The notes under the pieces were generated by a model. It had not been told where the DNA came from and ran no database searches. It was given only the letters and a program-made list of their open reading frames with translations. DNA of 64,000 nt from positions 52,276-116,275 of the forward strand of contig SCRL01000046.1 of the NCBI GenBank assembly GCA_004298065.1, in the 5' to 3' direction. Positions 51,937 to 60,008 of the stretch are shown here, in pieces. The DNA comes from Gammaproteobacteria bacterium. GTDB lineage: Bacteria > Pseudomonadota > Gammaproteobacteria > Acidiferrobacterales > Sulfurifustaceae. A program made the position numbers and the translations under genes. Each line of letters begins with the position of its first letter. The stretch's first letter is position 1.

Positions 51937-52776
51937 CTAGCCTGCCACGTCCACGCGCAGCTTCTTGCGCACCGCCTGTTCCGCGGGGGTGATCTCCTTG
52001 ATGCCGGTGCCCAATATCCCGGGGACGGCACGCACCGACTCCACAAAGTCGTCGAGCGCGTGGGTTGAGATCGAGGCAGCCTGGTCGGAACCGTACATGG
52101 CGCGGTCGAGCGTGATGTGGCGCTCAAGCGATGTCGCTCCCAACGCAACCGCCGTAACACACACCTTGATGAGGCTGGTTTCGTGGCCGGAATAGCCGAC
52201 GTCGCAACCGTAGCGACGGCGCAACATCGGTATGCACAGCAGGTTCGCGTCCGATTCCTGCATGGGATAGGTGCTGTTGCAGTGCATGAGCTCGTACGAA
52301 CAACCGGCCTTCTCGAAGAGCTCGATGACCTTGTCGATGTCCTCGAGCGTGGACATGCCGGTGGAGATATACGTTTTCCTCCTCTCCGAGGCGATCTCGC
52401 GCAACAGCGGCCAGTGGCCGAGCATTGCCGACGCCACTTTGTTAAAGGGCAGATCGAACTGCTGCAGGAACCGCTGGCTGTCGATGTCCCACGCCGAGGC
52501 GGACCAGGCGATGCCCAGGCCTTTGCAATAGCGGTCTATTTCCCGGTATTCCTCCAGCGAGAATTCGAGCCCCTCTTTCTGGTCGCGCTGGGTCTTGCCC
52601 CACGGGCTTTCCCGCGGGCTGTCGAGAAATTCCCTGGAGTACACCTTGTCGATGGCGCGCTTCTGGAATTTCACCGCATCGAAGCCGGCCTTGTGCGCGG
52701 CATCGATCAGCTTTTTGGCGATTTCAATGTCGCCATTGTGGTTGATGCCGATTTCAGCGATCAGATACAAGCTCAT
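51937..52776 (-). CDS. NeuB-family ulosonate synthase lacking the SAF domain
   Basis: 279 residues. LIAEIGINHNGD, FDAVKFQKR, WSASAWDIDSQRF, STGMSTLEDI, LMHCNSTYPM and GYSGHETS follow the NeuB barrel order, and ERHITLDRAMYGSDQAAS fits the active site. It ends soon after the barrel, without the about 60-residue SAF domain seen in the NeuB at 27069. Such short enzymes occur as SpsE- and KDN-type synthases. It overlaps the HAD phosphatase gene by 23 bases. A phosphorylated 6-carbon sugar substrate is inferred from the phosphatase. Confidence 0.88.
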   Translation of the reverse strand: MSLYLIAEIGINHNGDIEIAKKLIDAAHKAGFDAVKFQKRAIDKVYSREFLDSPRESPWGKTQRDQKEGLEFSLEEYREIDRYCKGLGIAWSASAWDIDSQRFLQQFDLPFNKVASAMLGHWPLLREIASERRKTYISTGMSTLEDIDKVIELFEKAGCSYELMHCNSTYPMQESDANLLCIPMLRRRYGCDVGYSGHETSLIKVCVTAVALGATSLERHITLDRAMYGSDQAASISTHALDDFVESVRAVPGILGTGIKEITPAEQAVRKKLRVDVAG

Positions 52777-53320
52777 GGACTTCCTCCAGGGACATCTTGT
52801 CTACACCGAGCAGCCGCTCGACGGCCGCCCGCACAAACCCTTCGCCGCCGCGCTGCGGCAGCACGACATCCGCCTCGCGCTTCACGCGCGGATGGGCGTC
52901 GTTCGGCACGATGGAAAAGCCGGCGCGGGTCAGCACCGGCAGGTCGTTCAAATCGTTGCCCAGATACGCCAGACCGGAGAACGGCCGGGAATTCTCCGGC
53001 CAGCGCGTGCGCAGATGCGCGTCCAGAAACGCGAGCTTGTCGCCGATGTCCTGATAACAATCCAGCCGCAGCTTTTGCGCTCGCGCCGCCACGACCGGAT
53101 TGCGTTCGGTCGAAACGATGAAAAAGTCCAGACCCGGCGCTCGGCGCGCACGATAACGCCGCAGAAAATCCATGGCCAGTCCGTCGGCCCGGTCGCAACG
53201 CACCGCCTCGCGGCCTTCGTCGGTCACGTACACCTTGTTGTCCGTGAACACGCCATCGAAATCGAAAACGATGGTGTGGACACGCCGGATGTCCGGCCAA
53301 CGCCGGCGAGAACGCGTCAT
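52754..53320 (-). CDS. KdsC-type HAD phosphatase
   Basis: 188 residues from ATG 53320, which overlaps the gmhA stop (ATGA). The core is HTIVFDFDGVFTDNKVYV near residue 14, STERNPVVAARA in motif II, and YLGNDLNDLPVLTRAGF with motif IV. There is no cap domain, as in KdsC and the C-terminal part of NeuA fusions. It would dephosphorylate an 8- or 9-phosphate ulosonate made by the overlapping NeuB-type synthase. It could also be the core-Kdo enzyme KdsC, but that gene is normally elsewhere with lpt genes. Confidence 0.85.
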   Translation of the reverse strand: MTRSRRRWPDIRRVHTIVFDFDGVFTDNKVYVTDEGREAVRCDRADGLAMDFLRRYRARRAPGLDFFIVSTERNPVVAARAQKLRLDCYQDIGDKLAFLDAHLRTRWPENSRPFSGLAYLGNDLNDLPVLTRAGFSIVPNDAHPRVKREADVVLPQRGGEGFVRAAVERLLGVDKMSLEEVHELVSDR

Positions 53321-53889
53321 CCGGCGGCGACTTCGCGTTCGATCAGGTCGCACAAAATGTGGCCGGCCAGGATGTGCATCTCCTGGATGCGGGCCGTGTC
53401 TTTCGACGGCACCACCAGGCTGTGGTCGCACTCGAGCTTGAGTCGTCCGCCGTCCCGGCCGAGCAGGCCGATGGTCACGGCGCCCTTCTCCTTCGCCTTG
53501 CGCACCGCCAGAACGACATTCTCGCTGTTGCCGGACGTGGAGATGCCGACCAGCACATCGCCGCGGCGCACCAGGCCTTCCACCTGGCGGCTGAAGATTT
53601 CGCCGAAGCTGTAGTCGTTGCCGATCGCAGTGAGTATGGACGTGTCGGTGGTGAACGCGGCGGATGCGATCGCGCGGCGCTCACGCTGGAAGCGCCCGAT
53701 GAGCTCCGCGGCCAGGTGCTGGGCGTCCGCGGCGCTGCCGCCGTTGCCGCACCAGAAAATGGCGCCGCCACGCTTCACGCAGTCAACCAGAATCCGGCCG
53801 AGGGCTTCCACCTGGCCCGCCAGCTCCTGCTCCACGCGCTGTGCCAGCTGGACGTGTTCGCGCATTGCCTGAACGACAACGTTATTCAT
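53317..53889 (-). CDS. gmhA: sedoheptulose-7-phosphate isomerase
   Basis: 190 residues. FWCGNGGSAADAQHLAAELIGRF is recognisable as GmhA, with the catalytic Glu in AAEL; ISTSGNSENV is the SIS loop, and RIQEMHILAGHILCDLIE holds the catalytic His. It starts heptose synthesis for the LPS core: sedoheptulose-7-P to heptose-7-P. Core genes rfaE1 and hldD lie 4-6 kb upstream, so this is the normal copy; the variant at 42892 is the odd one. Confidence 0.93.
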   Translation of the reverse strand: MNNVVVQAMREHVQLAQRVEQELAGQVEALGRILVDCVKRGGAIFWCGNGGSAADAQHLAAELIGRFQRERRAIASAAFTTDTSILTAIGNDYSFGEIFSRQVEGLVRRGDVLVGISTSGNSENVVLAVRKAKEKGAVTIGLLGRDGGRLKLECDHSLVVPSKDTARIQEMHILAGHILCDLIEREVAAG

Positions 53890-53899
53890 GAAGCATCAC

Positions 53900-54853
53900 T
53901 CAATTGGCGAGCATTTTTCGGAAGTAGGAAACCGTTTTCACAAGGCCGTCCTGCAGGCGCACCGACGGCTGCCAGCCAAGCGTCTGCCGGGCCAGGCCGA
54001 TGTCCGGGCAACGCTGCACCGGGTCGTCGCTCGGCAGCGGCTTGAAAACGATTTCCGATCTTGCGCCGGTCAGCGCGACCACTTTTTGGGCCAGATCCAG
54101 GATGGTGAACTCCTCGGGATTTCCCAGGTTCACCGGTCCGGTGAAGGCGTCCGGCGAGTTCATCAACCGCACCAGCGCCTCGACCAGGTCGTCGACATAA
54201 CAGAACGAACGCGTCTGCTTGCCGTCGCCGTACACGGTGATGGGATCGCCGCGCAGCGCCTGCACGATGAAGTTCGATACCACGCGCCCGTCGTTCGGGT
54301 GCATGTTCGGCCCGTAGGTATTGAAGATGCGCGCCACCTTGATGCGCTGCCCATGCTGGCGGTGATAATCGAAAAACAGGGTTTCGGCGCAGCGCTTGCC
54401 CTCGTCGTAACAGGAGCGCATGCCGATGGGGTTCACGTGCCCCCAGTAGCCCTCGCGTTGCGGATGTTCCTTGGGGTCGCCGTACACCTCGCTGGTCGAG
54501 GCCTGAAGGATTTTCGCCTTCACGCGCTTGGCCAGCCCGAGCATGTTGATCGCGCCGTGCACGCTCGTTTTGGTCGTCTGCACGGGATCATGCTGGTAAT
54601 GAATCGGCGAGGCCGGGCACGCGAGGTTATAAATCTCGTCCACCTCGACATAGAGCGGGAACGTGACATCGTGGCGCAGCAGCTCGAAGTGCGGATTGGA
54701 TAGCAGGTGGGCGACGTTATCGCGCGTGCCGGTAAAGAAATTGTCCACGCACAACACATCGTGCCCGTCGCCAAGCAGCCGCTCGCACAGGTGCGACCCG
54801 ATGAAGCCGGCGCCGCCCGTGACCAGGGTGCGTTTGCGATTATTCGTTTTCAT
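53900..54853 (-). CDS. UDP-glucuronate decarboxylase (UDP-xylose synthase)
   Basis: 317 residues. [71 protein letters not shown] (Tyr-x3-Lys) and [20 protein letters not shown] are those of UXS enzymes. The reaction converts UDP-glucuronic acid to UDP-xylose. With the adjacent UDP-GlcA 4-epimerase it gives two fates for the same UDP-GlcA. UDP-glucose dehydrogenase is not in the window. Length is normal. Confidence 0.93.
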   Translation of the reverse strand: MKTNNRKRTLVTGGAGFIGSHLCERLLGDGHDVLCVDNFFTGTRDNVAHLLSNPHFELLRHDVTFPLYVEVDEIYNLACPASPIHYQHDPVQTTKTSVHGAINMLGLAKRVKAKILQASTSEVYGDPKEHPQREGYWGHVNPIGMRSCYDEGKRCAETLFFDYHRQHGQRIKVARIFNTYGPNMHPNDGRVVSNFIVQALRGDPITVYGDGKQTRSFCYVDDLVEALVRLMNSPDAFTGPVNLGNPEEFTILDLAQKVVALTGARSEIVFKPLPSDDPVQRCPDIGLARQTLGWQPSVRLQDGLVKTVSYFRKMLAN

Positions 54854-54899
54854 GCAGTTTCCCTGTGGCTGTATCGATCATGCCTGGACCGGGGCCGTC

Positions 54900-55946
54900 T
54901 CAGGACGATTCCGTCCCCGTGCTGTCCCCGAGCAACTCGCGCAATCCGTAATACTCCCGATACCACTCGACGAACGCCGCCACGCCGGTCTCAACCGCTG
55001 TCTGCGGCTGGAAACCGGTGTCACGCGCCAGATCCCCGATATCGGCGTACGTCGCCGGCACGTCGCCGTCTTGCATCGGCAGCAGGTCGAGCACCGCCTT
55101 CTTGCCTAGGCATTGTTCGAGCACCTCGACGTAACGCATCAACTCCACCGGCTGGTGGTTGCCGATGTTGTAGAGCCGGTATGGGGCGTAACTCGTTGCC
55201 GGATCCGGATTCGACCGTGACCAATGGGGATCCGCCGCCGGGGCGCGATCGATGACCTGAACCACCCCTTCCACGATGTCATCGATGTAGGTGAAGTCGC
55301 GGATCATCTTGCCATGGTTGAATACCGGGATCGGTTTTCCTTCGAGAATGCCCTTGGTGAACTTGAACAACGCCATGTCCGGGCGCCCCCAGGGACCATA
55401 GACGGTAAAAAACCGCAAGCCGGTGCACGCCAGGCCGTAGAGATGCGCATAGCTATGCGCCATTAATTCGTTCGCCTTTTTGGTGGCGGCATACAGCGAC
55501 ACGGGATGATCGACGTTGTCGTGCTCTGAAAATGGCAACTTGCTGTTGGCGCCGTATACCGAGCTAGACGAAGCAAACACGAGATGACCGACCTTTCCCT
55601 GACGGCAACCCTCCAGTACATGGGCAAAGCCGGTGAGGTTGGCGTCAACGTACGCGTACGGATTCTGGATCGAATATCGCACGCCGGCCTGGGCAGCGAG
55701 GTGCATGACCGTATCGAACCGGTGTGCGCGAAAATATTCTGCCATGCCCTCGCGATCGGTAATGTCCAGCTTCGTAAAGCGGAAGTTCGCGAAAGGCTGG
55801 CAACGATCCAGCCTCGCCATCTTGAGGCTGACATCGTAGTAATCGTTGAGGTTGTCGATGCCGTAAACGGCATCGCCGCGTTCCAAGAGACGCAACGCCA
55901 ATGCTGAACCGATGAAGCCGGCTGCGCCGGTAATCAGAATATTCAC
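54900..55946 (-). CDS. UDP-glucuronate 4-epimerase
   Basis: 348 residues from a GTG. ILITGAAGFIGSALALRLL and GIDNLNDYYDVSLKMARL are the GlcA-epimerase openings; SSSSVYGANSK has the serine, YAATKKANELMAHSY the Tyr-x3-Lys, and RFFTVYGPWGRPDMALFKF the family's substrate loop. It converts UDP-GlcA to UDP-GalA. It is the first gene after the ops element, whose end is 20 bases from the GTG, so it is the head of the long RfaH-dependent operon. Confidence 0.93.
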   Translation of the reverse strand: MNILITGAAGFIGSALALRLLERGDAVYGIDNLNDYYDVSLKMARLDRCQPFANFRFTKLDITDREGMAEYFRAHRFDTVMHLAAQAGVRYSIQNPYAYVDANLTGFAHVLEGCRQGKVGHLVFASSSSVYGANSKLPFSEHDNVDHPVSLYAATKKANELMAHSYAHLYGLACTGLRFFTVYGPWGRPDMALFKFTKGILEGKPIPVFNHGKMIRDFTYIDDIVEGVVQVIDRAPAADPHWSRSNPDPATSYAPYRLYNIGNHQPVELMRYVEVLEQCLGKKAVLDLLPMQDGDVPATYADIGDLARDTGFQPQTAVETGVAAFVEWYREYYGLRELLGDSTGTESS

Positions 55947-55966
55947 GGATTTTTGTCTCGTTCAGA

Positions 55967-55978
55967 CACGCTACCGCC
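55967..55978 (-). promoter_or_regulatory. ops element (RfaH recruitment site)
   Basis: The minus strand reads GGCGGTAGCGTG, identical to the ops core of enteric RfaH-controlled operons. It lies in the 114-base space between the EPS-type regulator and the first sugar gene, in the transcribed orientation. RfaH binds the exposed non-template ops DNA in a paused elongation complex and then stays with polymerase, so it suppresses termination and helps ribosome loading. A rfaH gene sits 0.7 kb upstream. Confidence 0.9.
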
Positions 55979-56060
55979 ATGCAGAGCACGTTCGCATCCG
56001 CACAACGACGCCATCCTGGCATCCGCCGAGCGCAGCAAGCGCCGGGCGGTTCCTGTTGCT

Positions 56061-56663
56061 TTATTCCAACCGGAGAATGTCCGGTACTAATACCCGCGCG
56101 TTCTCGACGAGCCCAACGATGTGTTCGTGAGTAATACGCGGAGAGTTCAAATCAGTCAGGATCCATGCGTCACAGGCCAAGGCATCACCAAACTCGTGCC
56201 AAACCGGTTTGCTTACAAAACGGCGGCGCTCAGTATGGGAGTCATAGGTGCCGACAACCTCGATATCGCGCTCCAAGGCGCGGAGTGCCGCGATCTCAGC
56301 CAAATCGGAAATCCCGCACAACGCAATTCGGCGCCAACCCTTCTGCTCGCAGCGATCGAGGATCCGGAGACAGGACTCTCCGGCCTTGCGGTAAAACGCG
56401 AGGGAGGAAGAGAGATACCTGGCGGTGAGACGACTTTTTTCTGCGAACCCTTGCGGGGTAAGGTAATAAAGGTAACGATTGGCGGGCGCTTCGGTTATTT
56501 TGACAAAACCCTTTCGTATACAGCGCTTTAAATAGGAATTCGCGAGACCGAGCGCCACACCCATATGCCGCGCCAGATGCCGTTGGCTCACATCGCTCCG
56601 GTGGCCAACGGCATCAAGCAGCTCCAGAACGAGCTGCTCCTCCCTTTCCGGGTTTGTGTTCAT
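56061..56663 (-). CDS. EPS-associated winged-helix (MarR-type) transcriptional regulator
   Basis: 200 residues. Residues 1-75 form a winged helix: DVSQRHLARHMGVALGLANS is the helix-turn-helix and YLYYLTPQGFAEKSRLTARY the wing. This is the pattern of small EPS-associated regulators. After residue about 95 a Rossmann-like part (GWRRIALCGISDLAEIAALRAL) follows, perhaps a ligand sensor. It lies between rfaH and the ops-headed operon. An inverted repeat over its own promoter and start suggests autoregulation. A role in controlling the polysaccharide operon is inferred. Confidence 0.85.
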   Translation of the reverse strand: MNTNPEREEQLVLELLDAVGHRSDVSQRHLARHMGVALGLANSYLKRCIRKGFVKITEAPANRYLYYLTPQGFAEKSRLTARYLSSSLAFYRKAGESCLRILDRCEQKGWRRIALCGISDLAEIAALRALERDIEVVGTYDSHTERRRFVSKPVWHEFGDALACDAWILTDLNSPRITHEHIVGLVENARVLVPDILRLE

Positions 56664-56674
56664 GGTGTGAACAC
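56656..56674. promoter_or_regulatory. inverted repeat GTGTTCA-N5-TGAACAC over the regulator's start
   Basis: Two perfect 7-base arms centred on the regulator's ATG, with its right arm touching the -10 box of the promoter just upstream. This is where a winged-helix dimer would block its own transcription or translation. The same repeat was not noticed in other intergenic spaces. Confidence 0.6.
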
Positions 56675-56700
56675 TATAGCTATTTCCTAAACCCGGTCAA
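56673..56700 (-). promoter_or_regulatory. sigma70-type promoter for the regulator
   Basis: On the minus strand TTGACC (56695-56700), 16 bases, then TATAGT (56673-56678): five of six matches to each consensus. The predicted RNA start lies about three bases before the ATG at 56663, so the message would be nearly leaderless. The promoter would also serve the ops-headed operon, since no terminator is seen between. Confidence 0.7.
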
Positions 56701-56712
56701 GGACATAGCTAG

Positions 56713-57234
56713 CTAATCTCGGGTAATGGCTTCGAGATAATCGGCGTCGAGCAAGGTACGGGCGGGCTTTCCACAAAGCTGGAGCAGCACCACCACCCGC
56801 TCTCGGCTGCTGCGGGCCAGATACACCCCCTCGCATCCCATGAAGGCCCCGTCCGTGATCCGCACCTTGCTGCCGACCTCAAACTCAGCCGGCGCCACAG
56901 TCTGGATCCCTTCCCCGTCTTCGCGCGAACGCAGCAGTGCGACCAGGTCGTCCGGCGCCTCCGCCGGTAACTGGCCGAAACGCACGATGCTAACCACACC
57001 CAGGGTTGAGCGGATCGGCCCCCAGTTATCCGTGGTCCGATCGAGATGCACGAACAGGTAACGGGGGAACATCGGAGAAATCAATGTACGGCGCCGCCCC
57101 CGCTGACGGCGGGTCTGGCGCATAAGAGGCAGGTAGGCTTCGTAACCCTGGCGCGCAAGATTGGTTCGCGCCACAGGCTCCTGGCGCGGCTTCGTGTAGA
57201 CTAGGTACCACTTTTTTACTGCCTCCTCAGTCAC
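56713..57234 (-). CDS. rfaH: transcription antitermination factor RfaH (NusG paralogue)
   Basis: 173 residues from a GTG at 57234, chosen because AGGGAGG (57242-57248) is seven bases before it; a GTG at 57240 is too close. KWYLVYTKPRQEPVARTNLA and GYEAYLPLM are the NGN-domain start of RfaH; LISPMFPRYLFVHLD is diagnostic. The C-terminal part (FEVGSKVRITDGAFMGCEGV) is the KOW domain. RfaH loads at ops and helps long virulence and surface operons. The ops site 0.7 kb downstream makes this pair convincing. It is cotranscribed with hldD, 36 bases away. Confidence 0.92.
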   Translation of the reverse strand: MTEEAVKKWYLVYTKPRQEPVARTNLARQGYEAYLPLMRQTRRQRGRRRTLISPMFPRYLFVHLDRTTDNWGPIRSTLGVVSIVRFGQLPAEAPDDLVALLRSREDGEGIQTVAPAEFEVGSKVRITDGAFMGCEGVYLARSSRERVVVLLQLCGKPARTLLDADYLEAITRD

Positions 57235-57270
57235 AACCACGCCTCCCTATCCTGCTGCGGTTATAGCAGT

Positions 57271-58266
57271 TCAAATTTGCTTGCGGCGCGCAAGCAGCTT
57301 CTGCACATAGCGCCCTACCCCCTGTTCCACCGTCAGAAACGGCTTTTTATAGCCAATCCGGCGCAAGGCGCCGACATCCGCCTGGGTAAAGCTCTGGTAC
57401 TTGCCGCGCAGGGCATCGGGGAAGGCGGTGTATTCAAGGATTTTCTCCCGGCACATGTCCGCTAGCGTGAGGGCAGACTTGCCCTCCGCCTGACGCAGGC
57501 TATTGACCGTCGCCACGGCCACGTCGTTGAACGGCTGGGCGCGGCCGGTGCCGACGTTGAAAATGCCGCCCTTTTTGGGATTGTCGAGAAAAAACAGGTT
57601 CACCGCCACGGCATCTTCAACCGAGATGAAATCGCGCTTCTGCCCGCCGTCGCCGTAGCCATCGCAGCCCTCGAACAACTTGACCTTGCCGTGCTCGAGA
57701 TACTGATTGAAATGGTGGAAGGCCACTGAGGCCATGCGGTTCTTGTGGCTCTCGCGATCGCCATAGACGTTGAAATAGCGAAACCCGGCGATTTGGGCCG
57801 TCCGTTTCGACCACAAACGACGCACATACTGATCGAACAGGAATTTCGAATAACCGTATACGTTCAGCGGAGATTCGTGATCACGTTCCTCGCGAAACAC
57901 CTTGCCGGCACCGTAGACCGCGGCCGAGGACGCATACAAAAATGGAATCCGGCGTTCCTGGCAGACGTGCAGCAGTTGCTTCGAATATTCGTAGTTATTG
58001 CTCATCATGTAGGCGCCGTTGTGCTCCATGGTGTCGGAGCACGCACCCTCATGGAAAATCGCCTTGAACTTCCGTCGGCCCTGCGCCAGCCAGGCGATGA
58101 ACTCGCGCTTGTCGAGATAGTCGGCGACCTCGCAGTCGGTGAGGTTCTTGAACTTGTCGGCCTTTTCGAGATTGTCCACGACCAATACGTCGCGGTGACC
58201 GCGCTCGTTGAGCGCCTTGACGATGTTGGCGCCGATGAAGCCGGCACCGCCGGTGACGATGTACAT
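57271..58266 (-). CDS. hldD: ADP-L-glycero-D-manno-heptose 6-epimerase
   Basis: 331 residues. [63 protein letters not shown] (Tyr-x3-Lys) and [19 protein letters not shown] are diagnostic for HldD/RfaD. It converts ADP-D-glycero- to ADP-L-glycero-manno-heptose for the LPS inner core. Its ATG overlaps the rfaE1 stop by four bases. Length is normal. Confidence 0.96.
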   Translation of the reverse strand: MYIVTGGAGFIGANIVKALNERGHRDVLVVDNLEKADKFKNLTDCEVADYLDKREFIAWLAQGRRKFKAIFHEGACSDTMEHNGAYMMSNNYEYSKQLLHVCQERRIPFLYASSAAVYGAGKVFREERDHESPLNVYGYSKFLFDQYVRRLWSKRTAQIAGFRYFNVYGDRESHKNRMASVAFHHFNQYLEHGKVKLFEGCDGYGDGGQKRDFISVEDAVAVNLFFLDNPKKGGIFNVGTGRAQPFNDVAVATVNSLRQAEGKSALTLADMCREKILEYTAFPDALRGKYQSFTQADVGALRRIGYKKPFLTVEQGVGRYVQKLLARRKQI

Positions 58267-59222
58267 CAGGCTTCCTCCAATGCAAGTTCGTGCAGGATTT
58301 CCGCCGGGCTTGCCGTCGCCGCGCCAAGCTTGCCGACCACGATACCAGCGGCAATGTTGGCAAGATGCACCGCATCCTCAAGCGCCGCGCCGACGGCATA
58401 GGCGCAGCCGATGGTGGCGATGACGGTGTCGCCAGCGCCGGTAACGTCGAACACCTCGCGCGCCCTCGCGGGAATATGCAACGCCCGCCCGCGACGCTCG
58501 ATCAGGCTCATGCCCTCCTCCCCGCGCGTCACCAGCACACCGCCGAGTTCAAGCGATTCCGCCATCGCGTGTGCCTTCTTTTCGAGCTCGGCGTTGTCGC
58601 GGAACCGGCCGGCCACCAGTTCGAATTCCTTGCGATTGGGGGTAATAAGCGTAGCGCCGCGGTAGCCGGTGTAATCGTCGCCTTTCGGATCTACCACCAC
58701 CGGCACGCGCGCGCCGCGCGCGGCTTCGATCATCTCCTTGAGATACCCCAGCCCGCCCTTGCCGTAGTCAGAGAGAATCACGACATTGGATTGCGGAAGA
58801 TTCTTAAGATAACGATCGAGCAACTGCACGCGCGCGTCCTTGCTGACGGGCGACTCGAAATCGATACGCAGCAGTTGCTGGTGCCGGGCGATGACACGCA
58901 ACTTGATGGTGGTGTTGAGCAACTTGTCTCGGCACAGGCCATGCTCGATGCCGGAATCGTCCAGCAGTCCCGCCAGCGTATCGGCCTCGCGGTCGTCGCC
59001 AGTGATCGAAAGCAGCGCGCAACGCGCGCCCAGCGCGCGCACATTCTGCGCCACGTTCGCGGCGCCGCCCGGACGCTCGTCCGCGCGCGCGATGGCCACC
59101 ACCGGCACCGGCGCCTCGGGCGAAACCCGGTCAACGTCGCCGTACCAGTAGCGGTCGAGCATGACGTCGCCGACAACCAGCGCTCGGGTCTCGACGATTC
59201 TCTTTAACAATTGGGGCAGCAT
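58266..59222 (-). CDS. rfaE1: D-glycero-beta-D-manno-heptose-7-phosphate kinase (HldE kinase domain only)
   Basis: 318 residues, PfkB family: [37 protein letters not shown], and [15 protein letters not shown] with the catalytic Asp. It equals the N-terminal kinase half of enteric HldE; the nucleotidyltransferase half is missing here and must be a separate gene outside the window or be supplied by another enzyme. It phosphorylates heptose-7-P to the 1,7-bisphosphate. Coupled to hldD by an ATGA overlap. Confidence 0.94.
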   Translation of the reverse strand: MLPQLLKRIVETRALVVGDVMLDRYWYGDVDRVSPEAPVPVVAIARADERPGGAANVAQNVRALGARCALLSITGDDREADTLAGLLDDSGIEHGLCRDKLLNTTIKLRVIARHQQLLRIDFESPVSKDARVQLLDRYLKNLPQSNVVILSDYGKGGLGYLKEMIEAARGARVPVVVDPKGDDYTGYRGATLITPNRKEFELVAGRFRDNAELEKKAHAMAESLELGGVLVTRGEEGMSLIERRGRALHIPARAREVFDVTGAGDTVIATIGCAYAVGAALEDAVHLANIAAGIVVGKLGAATASPAEILHELALEEA

Positions 59223-59279
59223 GCCGGGTGTCCTGGAGTCGCGTGCATCAATAGCGCGGACGTAAAAATTTGCGCGCCA

Positions 59280-60008
59280 TTATCCGGGGATTTTCCGCGA
59301 CTGTCGACCTTCGGCCGTGCGAATTTCCTGCACGATCGCGCCCAGCACCGCCGACGGATCGGGGGCGCGCGTGACCGGCCGACCCACCACCAGATAGTCG
59401 GCGCCCTGCGCGATGGCCTCAGCAGGCGTGAGCGTGCGTCGCTGATCCTGACGATCGCTGCCCGTGGGTCGGATGCCGGGGGTTACGAGCGCAAACGGAG
59501 CGCTGAAACGCCGCCGCAGACGCTCTGCTTCCAACGGCGAACAAACGACGCCGTCGAGGCCCGTGTCGGCGGCGAGCGCAGTGAGCCGTTCTACTTGTGC
59601 GCCCAGGTCTCCGGAAAGGCCCACCTCTTCCACCTCGTGCGCCTCATGGCTGGTCAGCACTGTCACGCCGATCAACAGGGGACGCCGGGAGACCTTGTCG
59701 ATCGCCTCGCGTGCCGCCTCAAGCATGCGCCGCCCGCCCAGGGTGTGGACGTTGAGCATCCACGCCCCAAGCCCGGCCGCGCGGCTGCAGGCCTGCGCCA
59801 CCGTATTCGGGATATCGTGAAATTTGAGATCCAGAAACACATCGAAACCGCGTTCGGCCAATTCCGTGACGAAAGCCGGACCCGCAACGGTGAAAAGTTC
59901 GAGTCCCACCTTGACACGGCACTGCGCGGGCGTCACGCGCGCAACGAAGGCGCGCGCCTCGTCGGCGGTGGCGAAGTCAAGCGCGACAATCAGGCGTGAG
60001 CCGTCCAT
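59280..60008 (-). CDS. pyrF: orotidine-5'-phosphate decarboxylase
   Basis: 242 residues from ATG 60008, whose first base is the last base of the lapB stop (TGATG). LIVALDFATADEARAFV, VKVGLELFTVAG, FLDLKFHDIPNTVAQA (catalytic Lys-Asp set), and TPGIRPTGSDRQDQRR are diagnostic. It makes UMP, and so feeds UDP- and CMP-sugar synthesis. The lapB-pyrF order is conserved in Gammaproteobacteria. Confidence 0.96.
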   Translation of the reverse strand: MDGSRLIVALDFATADEARAFVARVTPAQCRVKVGLELFTVAGPAFVTELAERGFDVFLDLKFHDIPNTVAQACSRAAGLGAWMLNVHTLGGRRMLEAAREAIDKVSRRPLLIGVTVLTSHEAHEVEEVGLSGDLGAQVERLTALAADTGLDGVVCSPLEAERLRRRFSAPFALVTPGIRPTGSDRQDQRRTLTPAEAIAQGADYLVVGRPVTRAPDPSAVLGAIVQEIRTAEGRQSRKIPG

